This document shows, one piece after another, positions 27,291 to 35,674 of a stretch of DNA of 64,000 nucleotides. The translations under genes and the position numbers were made by a program. Under the pieces are notes generated by a model that was given only the letters and a program-made list of their open reading frames with translations, searched no databases and was not told where the DNA came from. The stretch covers positions 1,666,283-1,730,282 of the forward strand of contig NZ_KI783301.1 of the NCBI RefSeq assembly GCF_000510645.1, written 5' to 3'. This DNA is from Thermicanus aegyptius DSM 12793 (GTDB taxonomy: Bacteria; Bacillota; Bacilli; Thermicanales; Thermicanaceae). Each line of letters begins with the position of its first letter. The first letter of the stretch is position 1.

Positions 27291-28904
27291 TTGACGAAAA
27301 AGCATTTTCTCCATGGAGCTCTCCTATTGAGCATCGCAGCCTTAGTTTCAAAGATCCTCTCCATGTTTTATCGGATTCCTTTACAGCAAATGACTGGGGA
27401 TACAGGCCTTGCTATGTATACGGCAGCTTATCCCATTTATACGACGATCGTCATTTTAGTGGTTTCAGGGATACCCATCGTTTTATCCAAGATGATCTCG
27501 GAACATTTGGCGGGCGGAACCTATCTGGAGATACGGCGAATCCTTTTGCTCTCCTTCATCTTTTTAAATAGCGTAGGGTTTGTATCCTTTCTCATTCTCT
27601 TCTTGGGAGCAGATCAAATTGCCCGTATGGTCGGCTGGGGGGAACTGGCCACATCGATCCGCGCCGTCTCCTTTGCCTTGCTCTTTGTTCCAACGTTGGC
27701 CATCCTCAGGGGTTATTTTTATGGGTACCAGGATCAAGCCCCTCCTGCCAATTCACAAATCCTGGAGCAGCTTTTTCGTGTGTTAACCATTGTTTTCTTG
27801 GCCTATTTCTTGGTAAAAGCAGGTTTCCCGCTCCATGTGGTCATTTCCGGAGCTACGTTTGGTACCGTGGTTGGCGTGTTTGCCAGTTTTCTCTACTTGC
27901 TGATTTCGGCAAGGAGATTTAAGGCAAAAGAAACGTTCCTAAAGCATAGAGAAGGGAGATCAACTTCCCTATCCAACGGACATCTGTTCCGGCAAATCGT
28001 CTTTTATACCATAGCGGTTAGCTTAAGCGCCTTAATGGTACCCCTATTGGGACTTGCCGATTCATTTACAGGAATCAAACTTTTACAATGGGCGACCGGT
28101 TCCTTAGAACAGGCGAAGGAGGCGTTTGGCGTCTATAGCCGTGGTCTTCCTTTTGTCCAATTCACAACCATATTTGCCAATTCATTAGGATTATCCCTCA
28201 TCCCTCGCCTGGCCGAAGCGGATCAGACCAAGAATCATAAGGATGTCGTTTATGCCTCTTCATTAGCCCTTAAAATTACGGTTTTATTTGGTCTACCTGC
28301 AGCGGCCGGACTCGCTCTCCTCTCGGAGAATATTAATATCTTTTTCTTTGGAGATTCCGATGGTTCCTTCTCCATGTCGTTGTTATCTTTTACCTCCTTT
28401 TTTCTCACCATGGCAATCACCATCGTATCGATCTTGCAAGGGGTAGGAAAGATCTATTTGCCCGCATTACTCCTGGGAATTGTTTTCTTTATTAAAATCC
28501 TGCTCAACTATTGGTTGATTCCCCTTTACCAAATTAATGGGGCGGCCTTAGCCACCTTTTTCTCCTATATGCTCCTGTTCGTACTTAACGCGATCCTTCT
28601 CCAACGGTTTTTAGGTCGGGACTTTTCTTGGGGGAGCTTGCTCTTCCGCCCTGCTCTTGCCACTGCGGGAATGGCAGCGGCGCTCCTTATGCTAGAGGAA
28701 GGGTTTGCCCTCGGGCTTTTACCTCATTTCTCCCGGCTGGAAGCTGCAATTCGCCTTCTCCTCCTCATCCCCATAGGATCTGTCGTCTATGGAATCCTCC
28801 TCCTCCTGCTGAAAGGCGTAGAGCGGAGGGAGTTGGAGCGAATTCCTAAAATAGGGAATCTCCTTGTATTTTGGTTGACACGACTCCGGTTAATGGGGAA
28901 GTAG
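27291..28904 (+). CDS. SpoVB/YtgP-type MOP-family flippase
   Basis: The 537-residue protein has about 14 membrane helices and the polysaccharide-biosynthesis MOP pattern: LSIAALVSKILSMFYRIPLQ, GLAMYTAAYPIYTTIV and a central SRGLPFVQFTTIFANSLGLSLIPRLAEA. Relatives (SpoVB, YtgP/MurJ-like) flip lipid-linked cell-wall or cortex precursors. The start is a TTG at 27291; GAAGGG lies about 12 bases upstream. It is not possible to choose between a cortex-specific SpoVB role and a general lipid II role from sequence alone. Confidence 0.88.
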   Translation: MTKKHFLHGALLLSIAALVSKILSMFYRIPLQQMTGDTGLAMYTAAYPIYTTIVILVVSGIPIVLSKMISEHLAGGTYLEIRRILLLSFIFLNSVGFVSFLILFLGADQIARMVGWGELATSIRAVSFALLFVPTLAILRGYFYGYQDQAPPANSQILEQLFRVLTIVFLAYFLVKAGFPLHVVISGATFGTVVGVFASFLYLLISARRFKAKETFLKHREGRSTSLSNGHLFRQIVFYTIAVSLSALMVPLLGLADSFTGIKLLQWATGSLEQAKEAFGVYSRGLPFVQFTTIFANSLGLSLIPRLAEADQTKNHKDVVYASSLALKITVLFGLPAAAGLALLSENINIFFFGDSDGSFSMSLLSFTSFFLTMAITIVSILQGVGKIYLPALLLGIVFFIKILLNYWLIPLYQINGAALATFFSYMLLFVLNAILLQRFLGRDFSWGSLLFRPALATAGMAAALLMLEEGFALGLLPHFSRLEAAIRLLLLIPIGSVVYGILLLLLKGVERRELERIPKIGNLLVFWLTRLRLMGK

Positions 28905-28910
28905 ACGGTC

Positions 28911-29840
28911 ATGGAAACTCGTCTTTTTTTTCACGTGGATGATGGGGAAGAGGGATGGCAGTTAAAAGGATACTTAAAGTCAAAACGGGTTTCCGTCTCT
29001 CTCCTTCGTCGCATAAAACGGGAAGGGTTACTCTTGTTAAATGGGGAAAGGGCGACGGTTCACCAAAGGGTGGCAAAAGGAGATCGGGTTGAGATTCTTT
29101 TCCCGGATCCGCCGCTTCCAATCGTGCCGCCAGAACCTATTCCGCTCTCCGTTCTTCTAGAGGATGAAGATCTTCTTCTCATCAATAAGCCGGCAGGAAT
29201 CGCGGTGCACCCCACCTACAATTATTCTTCCGGAACGCTTGCCAACGGCATCTCTTATTATTGGGAAAAAAAGGGGGAGATGCGCCCTGTTCGACTTGTT
29301 CATCGCTTGGATAAAGAGACTTCCGGCATCCTTATCGTGGCGAAACATGCGTATGCCCAATATTTCTTAAGCGAAGGATACCGACAGGGAGAGTACCGGA
29401 AATGGTATGATCTCTTTGTCCACGGTTTGCTGGCGGAGGAGGAAGGATTTATTGAGCTTCCGATCGGACTTGCTCAGGGGTCGATCATTAAGCGAACCAT
29501 ACTTGCAGAGGGCCCCCCTGCCCGAACGAAATTCCGAGTGCGGAGACGTTATCCGAAATGGAACGTCACCTGGGTTGAAGCGGAACTCTTCTCAGGCAAG
29601 ACACACCAAATTCGCGTCCATTTTTCCCACTTAGGTCATCCTTTGTTAGGCGACGATTTATATGGTGGCGAAAAGCGCTGGATGAAGCGTCAGGCTCTCC
29701 ATGCGAGTAGGGTACATTTCCTGCACCCGCGGACGTTGAAGGCCATTCAAATGGAATCTCCCTGGCCGGAGGATTTACTCCGGTTAAAAGGTTTCCTCGA
29801 AAATGAAGAAAATGAAGCGAGGGATTTTTCGAAGAGGTGA
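28911..29840 (+). CDS. RluA-family pseudouridine synthase
   Basis: The 309-residue protein has an N-terminal S4-like RNA-binding segment (SLLRRIKREGLLLLNGE) and the RluA/RluD catalytic domain: LLLINKPAGIAVHPT and RLVHRLDKETSGILIVAK with the catalytic aspartate near residue 149, followed by KTHQIRVHFSHLGHPLLGD. It isomerises uridines in rRNA or tRNA; the target is not predictable. It starts six bases after the flippase stop with a weak ribosome-binding site. Confidence 0.92.
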   Translation: METRLFFHVDDGEEGWQLKGYLKSKRVSVSLLRRIKREGLLLLNGERATVHQRVAKGDRVEILFPDPPLPIVPPEPIPLSVLLEDEDLLLINKPAGIAVHPTYNYSSGTLANGISYYWEKKGEMRPVRLVHRLDKETSGILIVAKHAYAQYFLSEGYRQGEYRKWYDLFVHGLLAEEEGFIELPIGLAQGSIIKRTILAEGPPARTKFRVRRRYPKWNVTWVEAELFSGKTHQIRVHFSHLGHPLLGDDLYGGEKRWMKRQALHASRVHFLHPRTLKAIQMESPWPEDLLRLKGFLENEENEARDFSKR

Positions 29841-29846
29841 ATACAT

Positions 29847-30224
29847 GTGAAATCTTTATCCTATGGGGAACCTCCGTACAGGGTTTGGATGGAAGCTCGT
29901 GAATGGGGGAAGGACCTTCAAGTTCTCATTGGAGGAGGAACGGTCCCTCACATTGGGGCCGTGGCTGTTTCCTATTGGGATGAAGGGATCCTGCGTACGG
30001 AAAGCATCCAATTGCCTCATCATAAGGAAGGTGAATTGGCGAAAAAGATCTCCGAACGCCTCACATCCTTCCTGAAACGGACCGTCTCTGTTTCGATCGG
30101 AATTCATATCGATCATGCAACGCAAGAGGAGATCCTGCTTCTGGTTAACCATGCGGAAGAATTGGTCAATCGGTACATGGAGTTGATTTCACCCGACGAA
30201 GCAAGAGATTCTTCATTGATGTAG
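29847..30224 (+). CDS. LpdD-like (prenylated-FMN chaperone type) protein
   Basis: The 125-residue protein contains IGGGTVPHIGAVAVSY, LPHHKEGELAKKI and IGIHIDHATQEEILLLV. These glycine/histidine motifs match the small domain found in LpdD and related proteins, associated with prenylated-FMN-dependent UbiD-type decarboxylases. No UbiD or UbiX homologue is seen in the window, so the function here is open. The start is GTG 29847 behind AGAGGTGA, six bases after the pseudouridine synthase. The assignment rests on motif memory. Confidence 0.65.
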   Translation: MKSLSYGEPPYRVWMEAREWGKDLQVLIGGGTVPHIGAVAVSYWDEGILRTESIQLPHHKEGELAKKISERLTSFLKRTVSVSIGIHIDHATQEEILLLVNHAEELVNRYMELISPDEARDSSLM

Positions 30225-30315
30225 AAAAATGGAACAATGGGGAATAAAGTAGGAATTTCGGTTCCCTTTGTGAGCCGTTCATGTCATAATGGGGGTATGA
30301 GGGGGTGGATGAGAG

Positions 30316-30837
30316 ATGGAAAGGTTTGGAGAAAATGAACTGACTCATTTTAATGCCCAAGGCCACGCCCATATGGTGGATGTGACCGAGAAGCAAGTCA
30401 CCTCACGAAAGGCGGTTGCTATCGGTTTGGTTCGCATGAAAAAAGAAACCTTAGATATCATACGAAGCGGGAATGTGAAGAAAGGGGATGTCCTATCCGT
30501 TGCTCAGATCGCGGGAATTATGGCAGCCAAAAGGACATGGGAAATGATCCCCATGTGTCATCCGATCCCCCTTACAGGGATCGATATCCGGTTTCAGTTC
30601 TTAGAGGAAGACGCCATTCGGATTGAGGCGACCGTCAAATCAGAAGGAAAGACGGGGGTCGAAATGGAGGCACTTACCGCAGTGCAGGTGGCGGGTCTTA
30701 CCATTTATGATATGGTGAAAGCCATCGACAAAGAAATCATCTTAGGACCAACCCAACTTCTTTTTAAAGAGGGAGGGAAAAGCGGCATTTTTCGTCGGCA
30801 GGCGGATGAACGAGGGTTTGACCACGATGAAGGGTGA
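30316..30837 (+). CDS. moaC: Cyclic pyranopterin monophosphate synthase MoaC
   Basis: The 173-residue enzyme converts the MoaA product to cyclic pyranopterin monophosphate in molybdenum-cofactor synthesis. Motifs are MVDVTEKQVTSRKAVAIG, KKGDVLSVAQIAGIMAAKRT, IPMCHPIPLTGID and the catalytic KTGVEMEALTAVQVAGLTIYD region. A 13-residue C-terminal tail extends past the usual end. It is the first gene of the cofactor operon; moaA is not in the window. GGGGGTGGATGAGAG lies just before the ATG. Confidence 0.96.
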   Translation: MERFGENELTHFNAQGHAHMVDVTEKQVTSRKAVAIGLVRMKKETLDIIRSGNVKKGDVLSVAQIAGIMAAKRTWEMIPMCHPIPLTGIDIRFQFLEEDAIRIEATVKSEGKTGVEMEALTAVQVAGLTIYDMVKAIDKEIILGPTQLLFKEGGKSGIFRRQADERGFDHDEG

Positions 30838-30848
30838 GGAGGGTTAAG

Positions 30849-32108
30849 ATGTTAAGGGAAAGAAAACCCATTCCTGTTGAGGAAGCGCTTGTACGTATTT
30901 TGAGGAACGTAAAAACCTTGGGAACGGAAGAAATCCCTTTGGATGATGCGTACGGGCGAATTCTTGCCGAATCTTTAGTGGCTGATCATACGGTTCCCCC
31001 CTTTGATAAATCTGGGGTGGATGGATATGCCGTGATAGCGGAAGAGACCAAAGGTGCGAGCCACCATAATCCGATACTCCTCGAGGTGATCGAGACGGTA
31101 GGGGCAGGTTCGGTGCCACGCCATCGTCTTTCATCGGGTCAAGCCATTCGCATCATGACGGGAGCTCCCATTCCGAAAGGGGCGAATGCCGTCGTCATGT
31201 TTGAGAAGACGGAAAGGGTAACGGAAAATGGGAAGGAGATGATTCGGGTCTTACAAGAGATGAAACCAGGTGAGGATATCTCATATCGCGGTGAAGATGT
31301 GAAGGAGGGAGAGGTGCTCCTTCAACCGGGGAAAAGGATGGGTCCGGGTGAAATAGCCCTCCTCGCTACGTATGGCTATGGGAATTGTCAGGTGTTCAAA
31401 AAACCGGTTGTGGGGATTTTAGCCACAGGGTCTGAGCTTTTGCCTGTATCGAGTCTTCTCGAACCGGGAAAAATCCGAGATAGTAACGGTGCGATGTTAA
31501 CCGCTCAGGTGATGAGGGTAGGCGCCGTCCCGAAACATTTTGGGATCGTCGCCGACCGATTGGAGGAAATGAAAGAACGCGTTCGGGAGATTCTCCCTCA
31601 GGTAGACCTTCTCCTTACTACGGGTGGTGTATCCGTGGGCGATTACGACTTCATGTATGATTTGTACCAAGCGTTAGGAGCGGAAGTTCTCTTTGATAAA
31701 CTGCTCATGCGTCCCGGTAAGCCAACAACGGTTGCCGTCCTGGATGGGAAACTCCTTTATGGGCTCTCGGGAAATCCGGGCGCTGCTTATGTGGGCTTTG
31801 AACTTTTTGTCCGGCCCGCCCTTCTCATGATGATGGGTGTCCCGGAAAGTGAGGCACATCTGCCCAGAGCACGGGGAATATTGGACGAAGATATCAAGAA
31901 ACCTTCCGCCTTTCCCAAATATGTTCGAGCAATTTATTCCTACCATGGGAAAGAATTGCATGTTTCTTTGGCGGGTCCGGATCGATCTTCACTTACCAGC
32001 ACGCTTCAACGGGCCAATTGTCTCGCCCTCATCCCGGCAGGAGGGAAGGGAGTGGAGAAAGGAAGCGAGATTGACATCTTTTTTTTGGATCGATGTGAGC
32101 ATCCATGA
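30849..32108 (+). CDS. moeA: Molybdopterin molybdenumtransferase
   Basis: The 419-residue enzyme inserts molybdate into adenylylated molybdopterin. Motifs include VPPFDKSGVDGYAV, GQAIRIMTGAPIPKGANAVV, PVVGILATGSEL, LLTTGGVSVGDYDF and the GLSGNPGAAYVGFELFVRP segment. The in-frame GTG at 30834 lies inside moaC; GAGGAGGG at 30837-30844 supports ATG 30849. It overlaps mobB by four bases. Confidence 0.96.
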   Translation: MLRERKPIPVEEALVRILRNVKTLGTEEIPLDDAYGRILAESLVADHTVPPFDKSGVDGYAVIAEETKGASHHNPILLEVIETVGAGSVPRHRLSSGQAIRIMTGAPIPKGANAVVMFEKTERVTENGKEMIRVLQEMKPGEDISYRGEDVKEGEVLLQPGKRMGPGEIALLATYGYGNCQVFKKPVVGILATGSELLPVSSLLEPGKIRDSNGAMLTAQVMRVGAVPKHFGIVADRLEEMKERVREILPQVDLLLTTGGVSVGDYDFMYDLYQALGAEVLFDKLLMRPGKPTTVAVLDGKLLYGLSGNPGAAYVGFELFVRPALLMMMGVPESEAHLPRARGILDEDIKKPSAFPKYVRAIYSYHGKELHVSLAGPDRSSLTSTLQRANCLALIPAGGKGVEKGSEIDIFFLDRCEHP

Positions 32109-32599
32109 TTCCAATCATTCAAGTGGTAGGATACGCAAACAGCGGGAAGACCTATTTGATCACTCACCTCATCCGACATTTTCAGAAGAAGGGGTATCGG
32201 ATCGCTGCGATCAAACATCACTCTCATCCCATTTCTTTCGATGAAGAGGGGAAGGATACTTGGAAGCACCGGAATGCAGGGGCGAACCAAACCCTCCTCG
32301 TTTCAGGCAACCGACTGATCCAATGGGAAGAAGAAGATCACGATTTTACCCTTGAAGAGGTGATCTCCAAAATCGATAAAGCCGACCTCCTCATGATCGA
32401 AGGATTTAAAGATAGCCCTCATCCTAAGATTCTTCTTTTGTCTAAGCCGGAAGAGAGAGAGCTTCTTATGAAGTTAATGGGAATCATGATGGTGATCTCC
32501 ACTTTTCCTCTAGAGGAAGAGCTCTCTTATCCCGTCTATCGGAGAGATCAGATGGATGAGATAGCGGCTCACCTGGAGGAGAAATTAGGACTTAAGTGA
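32105..32599 (+). CDS. mobB: Molybdopterin-guanine dinucleotide biosynthesis adaptor MobB
   Basis: The 164-residue GTP-binding protein has a P-loop VVGYANSGKTYLITHLI, the family AAIKHHSH motif and DLLMIEGFKDSPHPKI. MobB assists MobA in attaching GMP to molybdopterin. It starts within moeA (ATGA overlap). Confidence 0.94.
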   Translation: MIPIIQVVGYANSGKTYLITHLIRHFQKKGYRIAAIKHHSHPISFDEEGKDTWKHRNAGANQTLLVSGNRLIQWEEEDHDFTLEEVISKIDKADLLMIEGFKDSPHPKILLLSKPEERELLMKLMGIMMVISTFPLEEELSYPVYRRDQMDEIAAHLEEKLGLK

Positions 32600-32615
32600 A
32601 AACGGAGGGAATGGA

Positions 32616-33107
32616 ATGACAGATCCGCTAGATTCCATCGTGACGGAGTGGGGGTACTATGCCATTCAATCTGCCCCTATTGAGATTCCTCCTCTGCAGG
32701 AATTTGTCACAAGTTCCGAGATGGGGGCTCTTACCCTCTTCATCGGAACGGTGCGGGAATGGACCGGAGGAAAGCGGACGCTCTATCTGGAATATCAGGC
32801 GTATATCCCCATGGCTTTAAAGAAGATGAAGGAAATCGGTGAAGAGATTCGGGGAAATTGGCCTGGCTCCAGAGTGGCGATCGTTCATCGAGTCGGCTCC
32901 TTGCAAATTGGCGAAGCGGCAGTCGTCATCGCGGTAGGCTCCCCCCATCGTGATGCGGCCTTTCTAGGAAGCCGTCATGCCATTGAACGAATCAAAGCGA
33001 TGGTTCCCATATGGAAAAAAGAAATATGGGAAGATGGTCAGGAATGGATTGGAGATCAACGGGAGATCACATCTTATCCAGAGGGGAGACCGGACATCGA
33101 TGAATGA
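32616..33107 (+). CDS. moaE: Molybdopterin synthase catalytic subunit MoaE
   Basis: The 163-residue large subunit of molybdopterin synthase contains GALTLFIGTVREWT, LEYQAYIPMALKKM, AIVHRVGSLQIGEAAVVIAV and HRDAAFLGSRHAIERIKAMVPIWKKE with the catalytic lysines. It forms the dithiolene with sulfur from the MoaD thiocarboxylate. N- and C-terminal parts are a little longer than usual. tatC overlaps its end, and the MoaD partner is encoded after tatC. Confidence 0.95.
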   Translation: MTDPLDSIVTEWGYYAIQSAPIEIPPLQEFVTSSEMGALTLFIGTVREWTGGKRTLYLEYQAYIPMALKKMKEIGEEIRGNWPGSRVAIVHRVGSLQIGEAAVVIAVGSPHRDAAFLGSRHAIERIKAMVPIWKKEIWEDGQEWIGDQREITSYPEGRPDIDE

Positions 33108-33879
33108 AATCATGGGCGATGAAAAGCATGAAAACATGGGGAAGGATCCATCGGAGATGTCTCTTGTGGGTCATTTGACCGAATTAAGAAATCGTCTCAT
33201 TTATGTTACGATCTATTTTATCATTTCCTTTATCTTAGGTTTTGTTGTTGCTCAGCCGGTAGTAAAATGGTTACAGCCAAGGGATTTGGAGAATTATGCC
33301 TTTGGTTTGGCGGATGCGGTCATGGTCTACATGAAAATCGCTTTTATCATCTCCCTGGTCCTCACCTTTCCCTTTCTCTTATATCAAATCTGGGCATTTG
33401 TTCGCCCGGGATTAAAAAAGAATGAGCAGGCCATCGCCCTTCGCTTTATCCCCGCCGCCACCTTACTCTTCGTTTTAGGGCTTGGTTTCGGGTATTTTGT
33501 CCTTTTTCCCATGATGATTCAATTCATGGTATCCCTTTCCGCCTCGCTAGGGATCACCATGATGTTGGGGATTAATCAATATTTCGAGTTTATGTTTAAT
33601 ATTCTTTTGCCCATCGCCATCATCTTTGAGATGCCGATCGTGGTCATGTTTTTAACCCGCCTTCGCATCTTAAATCCGCTTCGCTTGCGGAAAATGAGAA
33701 AGATCGCCTATTTTATACTGATCATCATCGCCATCGTAGTTACCCCTGCGGATTTTGTCTCCGATATGATCGTTACGATTCCGTTAATTCTCCTTTATGA
33801 GATAAGTGTTTGGATTTCTTCTTTGGTCTATAAAAAGCAGTTACAAGAAGATCAAGAAGCCGAAAGTCGTTGGGATTAG
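33100..33879 (+). CDS. tatC: Sec-independent protein translocase TatC
   Basis: The 259-residue protein has six membrane helices and the TatC hallmarks: SLVGHLTELRNRLIYV at the N-terminus, FPFLLYQIWAFVRPGLKKNE and a conserved glutamate in AIIFEMPIVVMFL. TatC is the twin-arginine signal receptor of the Tat pathway. It overlaps moaE by eight bases and lies between moaE and moaD, so it is part of the cofactor operon. Many molybdoenzymes are Tat substrates. No tatA is seen nearby. Confidence 0.95.
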   Translation: MNEIMGDEKHENMGKDPSEMSLVGHLTELRNRLIYVTIYFIISFILGFVVAQPVVKWLQPRDLENYAFGLADAVMVYMKIAFIISLVLTFPFLLYQIWAFVRPGLKKNEQAIALRFIPAATLLFVLGLGFGYFVLFPMMIQFMVSLSASLGITMMLGINQYFEFMFNILLPIAIIFEMPIVVMFLTRLRILNPLRLRKMRKIAYFILIIIAIVVTPADFVSDMIVTIPLILLYEISVWISSLVYKKQLQEDQEAESRWD

Positions 33880-33957
33880 ATTTTCCTTTTTCAATCCGTG
33901 ACCATGGGCCTGGTTGATGGGAAATGAAGCGTTCAGGATAGAAGGAGGGATTCAATC

Positions 33958-34197
33958 GTGCGTGTCTTATTCTTTGCAGGTCTGGGTGAAAAAATCGGGA
34001 GAGGAGTCGTTGAAGTAGAGCATCGGGAAGGGATGTCCTTAGAGGATTTGCGTCTTTTCATCGCAGAGCGTTTTCCGGAAACGAAGGAGGTACTTTTTCA
34101 GGCGATGATGGCGGTGAATCATGAATATGCCCTCCCGCATCAACTTCTTCATCCCGACGATGAGATTGCTTTTATCCCGCCTGTTAGCGGTGGATAA
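33958..34197 (+). CDS. moaD: Molybdopterin synthase sulfur carrier MoaD
   Basis: The 79-residue beta-grasp protein ends in the required Gly-Gly (IPPVSGG), which is adenylated and converted to the thiocarboxylate that supplies sulfur to MoaE. The start is GTG 33958 behind GAAGGAGGG. It is the last gene of the operon; moeB/thiF is not present here. Confidence 0.93.
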   Translation: MRVLFFAGLGEKIGRGVVEVEHREGMSLEDLRLFIAERFPETKEVLFQAMMAVNHEYALPHQLLHPDDEIAFIPPVSGG

Positions 34198-34239
34198 AAG
34201 GTATTGCCAAAACGGAAGGGTTCGATATAATGAAGTAGA

Positions 34240-34425
34240 GGAAATAGTTCCGAACAGGTCACTTGTTTTGCCAAGTGTGAAAAGGGAAGCCGGTGAAAAT
34301 CCGTCACGGTCCCGCCACTGTGAGCAGCTAGCCCATTCTCGTTTTTTTACCCACTGTGTCTACGGCATGGGAAGGGAGAGAAGAGGGTGATGATCTGCAA
34401 GTCAGGAGACCTGCCTGTTTGGTAT
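34240..34425 (+). promoter_or_regulatory. Cobalamin riboswitch
   Basis: The conserved cobalamin aptamer elements are present in order: GGGAAGCCGGTGAAAATCCG (34284-34303), CACGGTCCCGCCACTGTGA, and the 3' GTCAGGAGACCTGCC (34401-34415). The element precedes a FecCD-type permease and ATPase, so the transporter is most likely for B12. An intrinsic terminator at 34541 provides the off switch. Confidence 0.95.
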
Positions 34426-34540
34426 GATGCACGCAATCCCCTTCGAGGAAAAGGGTAAGCAGCGATGTCTCCCATCCGTCTCTTTCTTTTTCTTCAATAT
34501 CTAAAGAAAGATATGCTTAAAAAGGACGTTTGCCGCTTAC

Positions 34541-34568
34541 AGGATTTCCTTGGGGAAATCCTTTTTTT
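34541..34568 (+). terminator. Riboswitch-controlled terminator in front of btuC
   Basis: AGGATTTCC (34541-34549) pairs perfectly with GGAAATCCT (34554-34562), followed by a T run. It lies 125 bases after the aptamer and 77 bases before the btuC start. Confidence 0.85.
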
Positions 34569-34644
34569 GTGCTTCCGTTTCATTTGCTTCGTTTTTATAA
34601 AACGTAAGTCACGGGATGGGATAGGGGAGGATAGGGGAAGAAAG

Positions 34645-35670
34645 ATGAGTAAGAAAAAATGGATGGTTATATATGGGGTCATGGGTTGTGCCGGTATCCT
34701 TTCTATGGGAATGGCGGCCGCTGTGGGCAGTTCTCCCATTTCCATGGCTTCCGTCTATCAAATATTGGGAGAACATTTTTTTCCCTGGGTGAGAAGCTCC
34801 TTTGATCCTACCGTGGATTTAATTGTATGGCAGATCCGCTTTCCCCGCATTCTTCTCTCTTTTTTGGTGGGAGGGGGATTATCCGTAGCCGGGGCCGCTT
34901 TTCAAGGTCTTCTTCGAAATCCCCTTGCGGATCCCTATACCTTGGGAGTTTCATCGGGAGCTTCTTTAGGAGCCGTCATCGCCCTTTTTTTTCATATTCC
35001 CCCTGCATTTCTAGGAGGGTTCACGCTTCCTTTATTTTCCTTCGCCGGAGCCCTTCTATCCATCCTTCTGATCTATACGATCGCCAATTACGGGATAGGA
35101 TGGGGGATGGAGAGGCTGATCTTAACGGGAATCATCATCAGCTCTTTCGTGAGTGCTTTCATATCCCTGTTAATCTCCCTAAGCGGGGAAGAGCTGCGAC
35201 AAATCGTTTTTTGGCTGATGGGCAGTTTTTCTATGCGTGGATGGAAGGAGCTATTACCCATTATACCCATTATTCTGATCGGTTTTTTAATCCTATTATG
35301 GAAGGGCAGGGAACTTGACGTGATGGTTCTAGGGGAAGAGGTGGCGAAGACGGTTGGGGTGGAAACCGATCAAGCGAAGCGTTGGATCATCATAGGTGCT
35401 TCCTTGGTGACGGCAGCAGGGGTAGCGGTTGCCGGAGTGATTGGCTTTGTCGGGCTAGTCGTCCCTCATTTTATTCGTCTGCTCGCAGGCCCCAGGCATC
35501 TGCATCTCCTTCCCTTATCTTTTCTTGGGGGTGGAATTTTTCTCATCGTTTCGGATACAATCGCCCGTACGATCTCAGCACCGAACGAACTTCCCATCGG
35601 AGTGGTAACCTCTCTGATTGGGGCTCCTGTCTTTACCTATTTTCTGCTGAGAAAAGAGGAGGGGAGATAG
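34645..35670 (+). CDS. btuC: Cobalamin ABC transporter permease (FecCD family)
   Basis: The 341-residue protein has about ten membrane helices with family motifs WQIRFPRILLSFLVGGGLSVAG, FQGLLRNPLADPYTLGVSSGASLGAV (the coupling loop region) and VGLVVPHFIRLLAGPRH. The FecCD family imports B12, haem or siderophores; the riboswitch favours B12. The frame is open back to 34465, but that region contains the riboswitch terminator, so ATG 34645 behind AGGGGAAG is chosen. Confidence 0.92.
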   Translation: MSKKKWMVIYGVMGCAGILSMGMAAAVGSSPISMASVYQILGEHFFPWVRSSFDPTVDLIVWQIRFPRILLSFLVGGGLSVAGAAFQGLLRNPLADPYTLGVSSGASLGAVIALFFHIPPAFLGGFTLPLFSFAGALLSILLIYTIANYGIGWGMERLILTGIIISSFVSAFISLLISLSGEELRQIVFWLMGSFSMRGWKELLPIIPIILIGFLILLWKGRELDVMVLGEEVAKTVGVETDQAKRWIIIGASLVTAAGVAVAGVIGFVGLVVPHFIRLLAGPRHLHLLPLSFLGGGIFLIVSDTIARTISAPNELPIGVVTSLIGAPVFTYFLLRKEEGR

Positions 35671-35674
35671 AGTG

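Noticed and set aside
30270-30290. TGTGA motif before moaC as an FNR site
   Set aside because: The second half-site is missing or wrongly spaced (five bases), unlike the sites at 41715 and 41832.
34465-34644. 60-codon N-terminal extension of btuC
   Set aside because: It spans the riboswitch expression platform and terminator and has no similarity to the permease family.
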